A stretch of 64,000 nucleotides of DNA from contig JANQOW010000066.1 of NCBI GenBank assembly GCA_028285595.1, forward strand, positions 126,350 to 190,349. Reading direction: 5' to 3'. Each line of letters opens with the position of its first letter. Position 1 is the stretch's first letter. Positions 40,779 to 49,470 of this stretch are shown here, piece by piece. Source of the stretch: Hyphomicrobiales bacterium. GTDB lineage: Bacteria; Pseudomonadota; Alphaproteobacteria; Rhizobiales; CAJQND01. The notes beneath the pieces were generated by a model. It was not told where the DNA came from and ran no database searches. It saw only the letters and a program-made list of their open reading frames with translations. Position numbers and translations under genes: made by a program.

Positions 40779-43721
40779 TCAATCTTTTTGGCCAGCGGCG
40801 TCCACGGAACCAATCACACGATCGAAAATTGCGCGCACACCACCGGCCACATCCGCCAGCTTAGCGTCCAGCCGCGCCATGTCAGGCTCTCCCGCCGCAG
40901 AAACCAGAAGGCCATGCAGATCATCGGCCGGGGTTTCAACGTTGAAAGTTCCGGTCACACAAAGACGTAAGATCTGGGTCAAGGTCTGGTAGAGCTCATA
41001 CGCCCCTTCAAGCTCGCTTTGATCTGCCGGCGAGAGGAGGCCGTGGTCCCGCAGGGCCAACAACGCCTCACCGGCATTCTGACGCAAGATATCCGGATGC
41101 TCCCAGCCATGCTTGAGCTGGAGATATTGTGCGGTGAACTCCACATCCACCAGACCGCCCGGCTTCAGCTTCAAGTCCCACGCATCTCCCTTGTGGAGCT
41201 CATCGATCATGCGCTGGCGCATGGAGAGCACATCATTGGCGAGCTCTGCCTGCTCCGGCTTTTTGGTCAAAACGCGGATCATCTCTTCTGAACAGGCCGC
41301 AGCGAGGCGGTCATCCCCCGCCACCACGCGCGCCCGGCTGAGCGCCATGCGCTCCCAGGTCCAGGCCGAGCTTTCATGATAGGTCTTGAACGCCTCAAGA
41401 CTGACCGAGATGGGGCCCTTGTTCCCCGAAGGGCGAAGACGCATGTCCACCTCATAGAGCAGGCCTTCGGATGTGGGCACGGACAGCGCGGCAATCAGCC
41501 TTTGGGTCATGCGCCCATAATATTGCGCCGCGCCCAACTGCTTGGGCCCTGGCGACATGGCGCTGGGGTCTTCCACGTCGTAGACCGTCATCAGATCGAG
41601 ATCGGAGGTGGCGGTCATCTCGGCACCCCCCAATTTCCCCATGGCAATGACCACAAATCGGCCACCCGGCATCTCGCCGTATTTCTCAGCCGCTTCCGCG
41701 CGCACCGCGTCCAACAGCCGCCCGATCAGAGTGTCGGCCAGATCGGAGTAAGCTTTGCCCACCTGGCTTCGGTTCGCCGTCGCGCTGATGAAGCGGACGC
41801 CGATACGGAACATCTGCTCCTGACCGATGGCGCGGGCCCGGTCCAGCACATCTTCCAGGATTTCCGCCGGCGCCAGGGCCTCCTCCACCAGGGCCTCCAA
41901 TTCTGCCCGGTCCGGGAGATCTTCAAAAAAGCCGGGATCCAGCATGGCATCCAAGGTGCGCGGTCGCTTGGCCAACGTCTCCGCCAATCTCGGGGCCGTC
42001 CCCATGATGAGGGACAGCAAGTCCAACAGCTTCCTGTTGGCCTTCAGAAGGGAGAAGAGCTGAACCCCCGTAGGCAGCCCTTTGAGGAAACTGTCAAACG
42101 TAATGAAAGCCGCATCCGGGTCGGACGATTTTGACAGAGCCTGCAGAATGTGAGGCATAAGCTCGGTGAGCAGTTCGCGCGCCCGCTCTGAGCGAGTGGC
42201 CGGGAAGCGCCCATGGTGCCAGCCGCGAATGATGGTGGAGACCTCCCCCGGCTGCCGGAACCCCAATCGAGCGAGCGTCTCCAAGGTGTCCGGATCATCG
42301 GCCACGCCGGTAAACGATAAGCTGCCCTCATCGGCGGACAGTTCTTCAGCCCCTTCAAACAACCCCTCATAGTAGGTCTGCACGCGCCGCATATGCGCCA
42401 GGAGCGCTTCGGAGAGCGCAGAGAACGCCGCATACCCGCAAAAGCGCGCGAACGCCTCCAGGCTCACCTCACTGTCGGGCAAGGTGTGGGTCTGGGCATC
42501 CTCCTGCATTTGCAAGCGGTGCTCTATGCCACGCAAGAACCAGTAGGAGGACGTCAGATCTGACGCGGCGTCCGCGCTGATCCATCCGCTCTCGTTCAGA
42601 GCCTGGAGCATCTCCACCGTGCGCCTCGCCCGCAAGGTGGGTGCGCGGCCGCCGGCAATGAGCTGTTGGGTCTGCACGAAGAACTCAATCTCTCTGATCC
42701 CGCCCCGGCCAAGCTTGATGTTGTGGCCCGCAACGGCAATCTCACCGTGACCTTTATGGGCGTGGATCTGTCGTTTCAGGGACTGCACATCTGCAATGGC
42801 CGCAAAATCCAAATGGCGCCGGAAGATGAAGGGCTGAAGCTCCTTCAACAACGCCTCGCCGCAGGCAATGTCTCCAGCCACCGGGCGCGCTTTGATGAGA
42901 GCCGCGCGCTCCCAGTTCTGCCCCATGGATTCATAATAGCTGGCTGCCGCCCCCACAGAGATGGCAAGCGGCGTAGAGCGGGGGTCCGGCCGCAGTCTAA
43001 GGTCCATGCGAAACACATAGCCATCGCCCGTCATATCCTGCATGATCGCCACCAATTGGCGCGTCATGCGGGTAAAGAAGACAGAGGGCTCCACCCCTTC
43101 GGAACACTGGCACACCATGGTGTCGTAAAACACGATGAGATCGATGTCGGAGGAGTAATTGAGCTCATGCGCCCCATACTTGCCCATTCCGAAAATGAAG
43201 TAGCCCGAACCTTCCCCTGGGGTTGATTGGCCGCTGAGCGTCAGCTTGCCCTGGGTCTCAGCGGCAGCCAGCAGATAATCCACCGAGGCACACAACGCAG
43301 CATCGGCGAACTCGGTCAGCCAATAGGTAACGGTCTCCCCCGACCAGAACCCCGCCAGATCGCACAAGCCGGTGACCAGCGCCGCACGCGCCTTGCCGAT
43401 GCGTAAGCGCTGCATCAAATCGTCCTGGCTTTCAGCGTCAGCCCAGGCGGCGCGGGCCGTGTCCCTCACCTCCTTCATCACATCTGCCGGTGGCTCGCTG
43501 AAGCATCTCACAGCAAACGCGCGGTCCCGCTCCATCAGCCGCTTGAGATATCCCGAATTGCAGGCCACGGCCTCTGCGAAATCACGCAACCCGTGACGGC
43601 TGGAGAACAGCTCAGAGAGCGGTTCAAAATCCCCAATCAGATCGGACACAAGATCCGGTGCAGGATCCGCGCTCATCAAGGGCGGTGAGCTAAGCTCGAA
43701 TGTGGCAAGGGTGTCAGCCAT
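40779..43721 (-). CDS. glnE: bifunctional glutamine synthetase adenylyltransferase/deadenylase
   Basis: This 980-residue enzyme adenylylates and deadenylylates glutamine synthetase in response to nitrogen state through PII. Both nucleotidyltransferase domains keep their motifs: the N-terminal one GKYGAHELNYSSDIDLIVFYD, split across the strand, and the C-terminal one MGKLGGAEMTATSDLDLMTVYD, both with the paired Asp metal ligands. Linker and C-terminal PII_UTase-type helical regions (RLRPSGNKGPISVS, VDVEFTAQYLQLKHGW) are also present. Length fits the alphaproteobacterial enzyme. It starts 18 bases after the histidine kinase stop, so it is probably cotranscribed with the degP/two-component genes. 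Confidence 0.95.
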   Translation of the reverse strand: MADTLATFELSSPPLMSADPAPDLVSDLIGDFEPLSELFSSRHGLRDFAEAVACNSGYLKRLMERDRAFAVRCFSEPPADVMKEVRDTARAAWADAESQDDLMQRLRIGKARAALVTGLCDLAGFWSGETVTYWLTEFADAALCASVDYLLAAAETQGKLTLSGQSTPGEGSGYFIFGMGKYGAHELNYSSDIDLIVFYDTMVCQCSEGVEPSVFFTRMTRQLVAIMQDMTGDGYVFRMDLRLRPDPRSTPLAISVGAAASYYESMGQNWERAALIKARPVAGDIACGEALLKELQPFIFRRHLDFAAIADVQSLKRQIHAHKGHGEIAVAGHNIKLGRGGIREIEFFVQTQQLIAGGRAPTLRARRTVEMLQALNESGWISADAASDLTSSYWFLRGIEHRLQMQEDAQTHTLPDSEVSLEAFARFCGYAAFSALSEALLAHMRRVQTYYEGLFEGAEELSADEGSLSFTGVADDPDTLETLARLGFRQPGEVSTIIRGWHHGRFPATRSERARELLTELMPHILQALSKSSDPDAAFITFDSFLKGLPTGVQLFSLLKANRKLLDLLSLIMGTAPRLAETLAKRPRTLDAMLDPGFFEDLPDRAELEALVEEALAPAEILEDVLDRARAIGQEQMFRIGVRFISATANRSQVGKAYSDLADTLIGRLLDAVRAEAAEKYGEMPGGRFVVIAMGKLGGAEMTATSDLDLMTVYDVEDPSAMSPGPKQLGAAQYYGRMTQRLIAALSVPTSEGLLYEVDMRLRPSGNKGPISVSLEAFKTYHESSAWTWERMALSRARVVAGDDRLAAACSEEMIRVLTKKPEQAELANDVLSMRQRMIDELHKGDAWDLKLKPGGLVDVEFTAQYLQLKHGWEHPDILRQNAGEALLALRDHGLLSPADQSELEGAYELYQTLTQILRLCVTGTFNVETPADDLHGLLVSAAGEPDMARLDAKLADVAGGVRAIFDRVIGSVDAAGQKD

Positions 43722-43739
43722 TCCCCAGATGTAACCCGA

Positions 43740-45131
43740 CTAAGCGGCAGCGGGAAGCTCCAGGCAGGCCTCAAAGCCAACTTTTCCATCCCTGAACACC
43801 AGCGCACCCCCATGCAGCCGCGCCACGCCCGCCACCAGCGACAGTCCCAAGCCGCTGCCCGGCTGCGAGCGGCTGGTGTCGAGACGCACAAAACGCTGCA
43901 GAACATGCTCGCGCTCGGTTTCCGGAATGCCGGGCCCATTGTCAGCGACGGTGACCTCAATCTTGTCCTTAACCCGTTGCACCAGAAGCGCGATCTCCAG
44001 GGCCCGGTTCTCCCCCTCCTGAGGCGGAGCGTATTTCAGGGCATTGTCGATGAGGTTCGATATGGCCTGAGCCAGAAGCTGACGGCTCGCGGTGACCTTG
44101 AGATCGGGCGTGCCGGAAAACTCAAAGGTGCCGCCGGCATCTTCCACCAGGGGCTGGTAGAGCTCGGCCATCTCTTCAGCCACTTCCGACACATCAAGCG
44201 GCTCCATTTGCTCGCTGGTTTGTCCAGCTTCCGTCCGGGCAATGCTGAGCAGAGCATTGAAGGTGGCCAAAAGCTGATCTGCCTCCTCGATGGTCTCCAC
44301 CAGCGCTTCTTTGTAGGAGGCCTTGGTGTCTTGGCGCAGCGCCGCCTCCACCCGGGCTTTCAGGCGGGTGAGAGGGGTCTTGAGATCGTGAGCCACATTG
44401 TCCGATACCTCGCGCATGCCGGTCATCAGGCGCTCGATCTGATCGAGCATGTTGTTAAGATTGCCCGACAATCGGTCGATCTCATCATTGGTGCCACGCA
44501 CGGGCATGCGCTCCGACAGGCCGCCGGCCATAATGGCCTTTGAGGTATCGGAAATCACATCGATCCGTCTGAGGAAGTTCCGGCTCATCAAGAGCCCGCC
44601 GCCGAGGCCGAACACAAGGGCCATGCCGATGGCGATAAAGGTGGACTGCCGGATGAGAGTTGCAAATTGGCGGCGTTCTTCCACATCGCGCCCAACCACT
44701 AGCAGATAGCCGCCCCTGAGACGGGTAAAGAAGGCCCGCCCGCTATGCTGCTTGATCGAGTTGCCGTTGAACACCTCGTAGGGAAACTCCAACCATCCCG
44801 AGGTGCCCGTCACGCCGGATGGCACGCCTTGCAGGTTTCCGGCAAGCCTTCGGCCTTGCTGATCGAAAATACTGTAGATGCCGCGCTCTGAGTTCCGCAC
44901 CGAGCGCTGCTCCACCACGTTGGCCAGCGCGGTGATGCTGCCGAAGCGGTACTGCTCGTTCAGACCCCTGATTTCAGCGCGGATGGTTTCATCGGTCTGC
45001 CGCTCCAGAAGGACGGCAGTGTTCCAATAGATGTAGGCAAGAATTGCACCCACTGACAAAACGAACACCAGCAGGTAAGCCGCGGCCAACCGGAAGGTGG
45101 ACGTACGCCAGAGATTTGCATTACGGCTCAC
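43740..45131 (-). CDS. HAMP-containing sensor histidine kinase
   Basis: I chose GTG 45131, which overlaps the response regulator stop, giving 463 aa; the open frame reaches 45221 inside that gene. Helix 1 (FRLAAAYLLVFVLSVGAILAY) and helix 2 (FIAIGMALVFGLGGGLLM) flank a periplasmic domain of about 135 residues. HAMP, the HisKA box with the phospho-His in DNVAHDLKTPLTRLKA, and HATPase motifs (LIDNALKYAP, DNGPGIP, GSGLGLSLV) follow. It should phosphorylate the OmpR-type regulator encoded just upstream. Position behind degP suggests envelope-stress sensing. GlnE is immediately downstream. Confidence 0.9.
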   Translation of the reverse strand: MSRNANLWRTSTFRLAAAYLLVFVLSVGAILAYIYWNTAVLLERQTDETIRAEIRGLNEQYRFGSITALANVVEQRSVRNSERGIYSIFDQQGRRLAGNLQGVPSGVTGTSGWLEFPYEVFNGNSIKQHSGRAFFTRLRGGYLLVVGRDVEERRQFATLIRQSTFIAIGMALVFGLGGGLLMSRNFLRRIDVISDTSKAIMAGGLSERMPVRGTNDEIDRLSGNLNNMLDQIERLMTGMREVSDNVAHDLKTPLTRLKARVEAALRQDTKASYKEALVETIEEADQLLATFNALLSIARTEAGQTSEQMEPLDVSEVAEEMAELYQPLVEDAGGTFEFSGTPDLKVTASRQLLAQAISNLIDNALKYAPPQEGENRALEIALLVQRVKDKIEVTVADNGPGIPETEREHVLQRFVRLDTSRSQPGSGLGLSLVAGVARLHGGALVFRDGKVGFEACLELPAAA

Positions 45132-45795
45132 GGATTGAATACCCGGCCCCGCGGACCGTCTGCAAAAGGGTGCCGTCGAAGTCTTTGTCGATCTTCGAGC
45201 GCAACCTTGAAATGTGGACATCTATGACATTTGTTTGAGGATCAAAATGATAATCCCAAACGTTTTCCAATAACATAGTGCGGGTGACCACCTGGCCCGC
45301 ATGCTTCATGAGATATTCCAGAAGGCGGAATTCGCGGGCCTGAAGAACGATGTCCTGGCCGGCCCGGGTGCAGGTCCGGGCAAGCAGATCGAGTTCAAGA
45401 TCGCCCACCACCAGCTTGGTCTGTGCTGCCTCCGGCTTGTTGCGCCGGGCGAGCACATCGATGCGGGCCACCAACTCTGAAAACGCATAAGGCTTGGCCA
45501 GGTAATCGTCTCCGCCGGCCCTCAAACCGGTGACCCGGTCATCAACCTCACCCAGGGCAGACAGAATGAGCACAGGTGTCGCCACATCCTCAGCTCTCAA
45601 AGCTTCGATAACGCTGAGGCCGTCGCGCTTGGGCAACATCCGGTCCACAACCATGACATCATGCACGCCCTCGCGGGCCAATGCCAAACCGTCTTCGCCG
45701 TCAGCGGCGTGGTCGACAATATGACCTTCCTCGCGCAGGCCCTTGATAAGGAACCCGGCAGCTTGTTGGTCGTCTTCAATCACCAGAATGCGCAT
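45121..45795 (-). CDS. OmpR-family response regulator
   Basis: From ATG 45795 this gives 224 aa; an ATG at 45843 would add 16 residues before the conserved MRILVIEDD. The receiver has DD at 8-9, phospho-acceptor Asp51 in VVDRMLPKRDG, a Thr/Ser switch in LILSALGE and Lys in AKPYAF. The C-terminal winged helix has the OmpR pattern LQAREFRLLEYLMKHAGQVV and NVIDVHISRLRSKID. Translation of the kinase probably starts within its last codons. It lies 239 bases downstream of degP, behind two strong hairpins, which suggests partial uncoupling from degP. Confidence 0.91.
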   Translation of the reverse strand: MRILVIEDDQQAAGFLIKGLREEGHIVDHAADGEDGLALAREGVHDVMVVDRMLPKRDGLSVIEALRAEDVATPVLILSALGEVDDRVTGLRAGGDDYLAKPYAFSELVARIDVLARRNKPEAAQTKLVVGDLELDLLARTCTRAGQDIVLQAREFRLLEYLMKHAGQVVTRTMLLENVWDYHFDPQTNVIDVHISRLRSKIDKDFDGTLLQTVRGAGYSIREP

Positions 45796-45909
45796 GGAGC
45801 CGTTGAGCTTAAAAGTTTTGGACGCCAAGAATTGCTCAGTCATAGGTCAATCACCATGAATATCAAGCCACAAGGCGCTTGGGTTGAAGGGAAGAAGGGA
45901 AAGGGGCCG

Positions 45910-45998
45910 GCCGGACAGGTAACCTTGGGGGAACCACAACAAAGGTACTCTGTCCGGCGCGGCGGACGGTTCCTGGTTAGCGGGGGACAGGAACCGTC
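45910..45998 (-). promoter_or_regulatory. two strong hairpins between degP and the response regulator gene
   Basis: Read on the minus strand, transcripts leaving degP first meet an 11-base-pair perfect stem (arms 45988-45998 and 45965-45975, loop of 12). A 9-base-pair stem follows (arms 45950-45958 and 45910-45918). No long T run follows either, so simple intrinsic termination is not evident. Attenuation or 3'-end protection of degP mRNA is possible. Confidence 0.45.
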
Positions 45999-46034
45999 TC
46001 TGACGTGAGCATCGCGTGAGGGGGGACGCGAGCT

Positions 46035-47519
46035 CTACACGCGCTTCAGCGGGATGGCGATGAAGCGCTGATTCTCACCGGAACGAACCAGCAGCAGAAC
46101 CGATTTGCGGCCCTTGCGGTCGGCCCGTTCAATGGCGCTGGCCACACTTTCGGGGTCCTGCACCTCAATGCCGGCCACTTCCAGAATGTGATCGCCCGGG
46201 CGCAGACCCTTCTCGGCGGCAGGACCGTCGGGGTCTACATCCACCACAGCCACGCCGTCGCCACCGCTGGGTGTTAGTTCAAGACCCAGCGTTGCCAGGG
46301 AAACCTTGGGCTCATCGGCCATGGTGTCGGCCTTGGCGAGTTTCTTCTGACCGGGAAGCTCGGCAATGGTCACGGTCTTGGTGATACGTTCTCCATTGCG
46401 GATAAGTTCCAAGGTCGGCTTGGCGCCCGGCTTGATGGCAGCCACCTTGCGGGCCAGATCGCGCGGGCTTTCCACCGTCTTGCCGTCCAGCGTCAAGATT
46501 GTGTCACCATTGCGCAGGCCTGCCTTGCTGGCCGGCGAGCCACCTTGCACATCGGCAATAATGACGCCCTTGGCTTCATCCAGGCCAATGCCTTCGGCAA
46601 TGTCCTTGGTGACCGGCTGAATGACCACACCGAGCCAACCGCGGGTGACGTTGCCGTCATCTTTCAGATCGGCCACAACGTCGCCGGCGAGGTGTGCCGG
46701 GATCGCAAAGCCGATCCCGACACTACCGCCTGAAGGAGAGAAAATGGCGGTATTCACGCCTACGACTTCGCCTTTGAGATTGAAGGCCGGGCCGCCGGAG
46801 TTTCCTTTGTTAATGGCTGCATCGATCTGCAGAAAATCATCATACGGGCCAGTGCCGATGTTGCGGCCGCGCGCGGAGATGATGCCGGTGGTCACGGTGC
46901 CACCCAGACCGAAGGGGTTGCCCACAGCCACCACCCAATCGCCCACACGGGCCGGGGTCTTGGCAAACCGTACGAAGGAGAATTTCTTGCCGTTGGCTTT
47001 GATTTTTAAGAGAGCCAGGTCGGTTTTGGGGTCCGAACCGATCAGTTCGGCCTCATGCTCGTCACCATTGGCAAACTTGACCTTAATGGTAGCGCCATTG
47101 TTCACCACGTGATTGTTGGTGACCACGAAACCGTCTTCGCTGATCACGAAACCTGAGCCGCTTGAGTTGGAGTGGCGGCGCGGCGCTCTGAACTGCTGCC
47201 CGCCAAAGCGGTCTTCGAACTGCTTGAAGAAGTCTTCCATGCCATAGCCGCGCGGCATGCGCTGACGCTGGCGCTGAGAGCGTTGGACCGCGCCTCTCAC
47301 CTGCACGGAGACCACGGCGGGCTGAACGCGCTCGACCAGATCGGCAAAACCAGCGGCAGGGGCTCCATTGTCGAAGGTTTTGCTGAGGTCGGTGGCGGCG
47401 TTTGCCGGCTGCTCCAAGAGGCCCGGCACGGTGTAGGCCGTGGTGCCCAGAAGGGCGGCGATGGCCAGTGCGATCGGCAGTTTGCCGAGCCGGATCTTGG
47501 GTTTTCTTGTCTGCATCAT
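46035..47519 (-). CDS. degP: periplasmic serine protease/chaperone DegP (HtrA/MucD)
   Basis: ATG 47519 follows GGGAGAAAG, giving 494 aa. An N-terminal signal/anchor (LPIALAIAALLGTTAYTVPG) exports the protein. The trypsin-like domain has the full triad: His in VTNNHVV, Asp in DPKTDLALLK, and Ser in KGNSGGPAF. Two PDZ domains follow (GWLGVVIQPVT, GLRNGDTILTLDGKTV; GVAVVDVDPDGPAAEKGLRPG). It degrades or refolds misfolded envelope proteins. It stands upstream of a two-component pair and glnE, an order I know from rhizobia, with the ccm genes on the far side. Confidence 0.94.
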   Translation of the reverse strand: MMQTRKPKIRLGKLPIALAIAALLGTTAYTVPGLLEQPANAATDLSKTFDNGAPAAGFADLVERVQPAVVSVQVRGAVQRSQRQRQRMPRGYGMEDFFKQFEDRFGGQQFRAPRRHSNSSGSGFVISEDGFVVTNNHVVNNGATIKVKFANGDEHEAELIGSDPKTDLALLKIKANGKKFSFVRFAKTPARVGDWVVAVGNPFGLGGTVTTGIISARGRNIGTGPYDDFLQIDAAINKGNSGGPAFNLKGEVVGVNTAIFSPSGGSVGIGFAIPAHLAGDVVADLKDDGNVTRGWLGVVIQPVTKDIAEGIGLDEAKGVIIADVQGGSPASKAGLRNGDTILTLDGKTVESPRDLARKVAAIKPGAKPTLELIRNGERITKTVTIAELPGQKKLAKADTMADEPKVSLATLGLELTPSGGDGVAVVDVDPDGPAAEKGLRPGDHILEVAGIEVQDPESVASAIERADRKGRKSVLLLVRSGENQRFIAIPLKRV

Positions 47520-47627
47520 GTTTCTTTCTCCCGACAGGGTGGTGAATTTCATGATGCGGATATAGAGATCTGCTCCTTACAGGCACCTTTCAGGCAGATT
47601 AATTCTTTGTAAGGTGATGATTCCGCA

Positions 47628-47699
47628 CCCCTGCGAAGGCAGGGGCCCATATCTCTCCCTTTTCCTCTTGCTGAGAAGGTCCCTGCTTTCGCAGGGACG
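47628..47699. repeat. pair of short palindromic repeats (REP-like)
   Basis: Two hairpins lie between degP and the OsmC-fusion gene: CCCCTGCGAAGGCAGGGG at 47628-47645 and GTCCCTGCTTTCGCAGGGAC at 47680-47699. They are inverted relative to one another, with TGATT-type flanks outside. They resemble the dispersed family seen at 58.6 and 63 kb but carry CCCTGC arms in place of CCCCGC arms. Confidence 0.7.
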
Positions 47700-47706
47700 C
47701 GGGTGA

Positions 47707-48927
47707 TTACACCACCACCTTCGTCGCCACCACAGACGATTTCTCCAACGTCCGGTGCACCGGGCACTTCCCGGCGATCTCTTCCAGCTTGTCCGCCCAT
47801 TCGGCCGGCACATCGCCTTCAACAGAGATCTCGCGCACAAACCGGTCCACCCGGCCCTCGCGCTCTCCGCACTCGGCGCAATCGTCCGCATGGACCTTGT
47901 CATGGTCCACCACCACCGATACGCGGCCCAGATCCCAGCCCTTCCGATCCGCATACATGCGCAAGGTCATCGACGTGCACGTGCCAAGTGCAATAGAGAG
48001 AAAATCATAAGGGCTTGGCCCACTGTCGAGCCCGCCCACGGCTTTGGGCTCGTCCGCCAAAAGATGATGGTCCCCGGACACAACCTCGTTCTGGAACTTG
48101 CCCAGGCGGGTCTCGCGCACCAGAACGCCTTTGTCCGGCGCCTTGGGCTTTTCCTCAGCGCTCTCATCCAGGTACCGCGACGACCAGGCGGCCAGAACAT
48201 TGGCCACATAGATTGCATCGGCCCGGCGGGAGAGCAGGTGATCTGCATCGTCCAGCGAGATGAAGCTTTTGGGATGTTTTGCAGCGCTGTAGATCATGCC
48301 GGCATTCTCAATCCCCACCGTGCCGTCCAATGGGGCATGAAACACCAAAAGAGCCCGTTTCAACTTGGCCAGCCGGTCCGTGAGCGAGGAGCCCCGCACG
48401 TCGTCCAGAAACTGCTTGTGAATGGTGAAATCGCGCCCGGCCAGTTTTACGGACGCTGATCCGGTCTCATCGATCTCATCAATGGCCGCCCCAAAATTAT
48501 GGATCACATGCTCCGCATCCGCCGGTGCCCCGATTGTGGAGACGGCTCTCACCTCGGGAATATCGCCCGCGGCAGCCAGCACGGCCGCACCGCCCAATGA
48601 GTGCCCCACCAAAAGAGACGGTGCTGCATGGTTCTCCCGCAGAAATTTGGCCGCTTCCAACAAGTCCTGCACATTGGAGGAGAAATTGGTGTTGGCAAAC
48701 TCGCCGTCGCTCGCCCCAAGGCCTGTGAAATCAAAGCGCAGAACCGCAAACCCGTTCTCCGCCAGGGCTGTGGCGATGCGGGCGGCGGCAAAAATGTCCT
48801 TTGAGCAGGTGAAACAGTGGGCAAACAGCGCATACGCCCTGGGCGGGCCGGCGGGCAGGTCCAGCCGCGCGGCGAGCATTTCGCCGGTGTGGCCGGGAAA
48901 GGTGACTTTTTCAGATGATGCGGCCAT
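47707..48927 (-). CDS. alpha/beta hydrolase-OsmC fusion protein
   Basis: From ATG 48927 this gives 406 aa. Residues 1-255 form an alpha/beta hydrolase with the nucleophile elbow VGHSLGGAAV, LRFDFTGLGASDGEF and a late Asp/His (DDADHLLS). Residues 270-406 form an OsmC-type peroxidase domain with both redox cysteines, one in LGTCTSMTLRMYADRK and one in KCPVHRTLE. The domain fusion occurs in several proteobacterial lineages. The OsmC part would reduce organic hydroperoxides; the hydrolase part may release an acyl substrate. It lies between ccmH and degP on the same strand. Confidence 0.88.
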   Translation of the reverse strand: MAASSEKVTFPGHTGEMLAARLDLPAGPPRAYALFAHCFTCSKDIFAAARIATALAENGFAVLRFDFTGLGASDGEFANTNFSSNVQDLLEAAKFLRENHAAPSLLVGHSLGGAAVLAAAGDIPEVRAVSTIGAPADAEHVIHNFGAAIDEIDETGSASVKLAGRDFTIHKQFLDDVRGSSLTDRLAKLKRALLVFHAPLDGTVGIENAGMIYSAAKHPKSFISLDDADHLLSRRADAIYVANVLAAWSSRYLDESAEEKPKAPDKGVLVRETRLGKFQNEVVSGDHHLLADEPKAVGGLDSGPSPYDFLSIALGTCTSMTLRMYADRKGWDLGRVSVVVDHDKVHADDCAECGEREGRVDRFVREISVEGDVPAEWADKLEEIAGKCPVHRTLEKSSVVATKVVV

Positions 48928-49016
48928 GGCGGCGTGTCCTCTTTTGCTTATCGTTTGCGCGAGGATGGGCTTTCCTCCGTGTGAGGACAAGATGGCGGCA
49001 CGTGATTGTGATCAAA

Positions 49017-49466
49017 TCAATCGAGAAGTGTTTTCAAACGCTCGTTTTCTTCCGCGCTCAGGCCCTCTTGGGCGGCGGCCTGGCGGGTCTTGCGCCTATT
49101 CATCACCACGATCACGGCGCCCGCAGCCAGCAAGACGAACGGCAATAGCCAAAGCAGCAAAGTGTGGGGACCGAATGTCGGCCGGAGAAGAATGAACTCC
49201 CCGTAGCGGCCCACCAGATAGTCCATCACCTGTTTATCGCTATCGCCGGCCTTCAACCGCTCGCGCAGCAGAACCCGCAGATCCTTGGCCAAGGGCGCGT
49301 CGGAATCATCGATCGACTGATTCTGACACACCAGACAGCGCAGCTCTAAGGACAACGTCCTGGCCCGCTTCTCCAAAGCCGGATCATCCAGCACCTCGTC
49401 CGGATTGACCGCATGGGCCGGAAGAGCCAGCGAAACGCACAACAGGAGAGCGACCAGGAACCGCAT
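49017..49466 (-). CDS. ccmH: cytochrome c maturation protein CcmH (CycL)
   Basis: From ATG 49466 this gives 149 aa. A signal peptide (RFLVALLLCVSLALPAHA) is followed by a periplasmic domain with the redox motif LRCLVCQNQSI (CXXC) and a C-terminal helix (LLLWLLPFVLLAAGAVIVV). CcmH reduces or binds apocytochrome c cysteines and hands the protein to CcmF for haem attachment. It follows ccmF by four bases. It is the short, single-domain form; the TPR part is encoded separately by ccmI, as usual in rhizobia. Confidence 0.93.
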   Translation of the reverse strand: MRFLVALLLCVSLALPAHAVNPDEVLDDPALEKRARTLSLELRCLVCQNQSIDDSDAPLAKDLRVLLRERLKAGDSDKQVMDYLVGRYGEFILLRPTFGPHTLLLWLLPFVLLAAGAVIVVMNRRKTRQAAAQEGLSAEENERLKTLLD

Positions 49467-49470
49467 GGCT

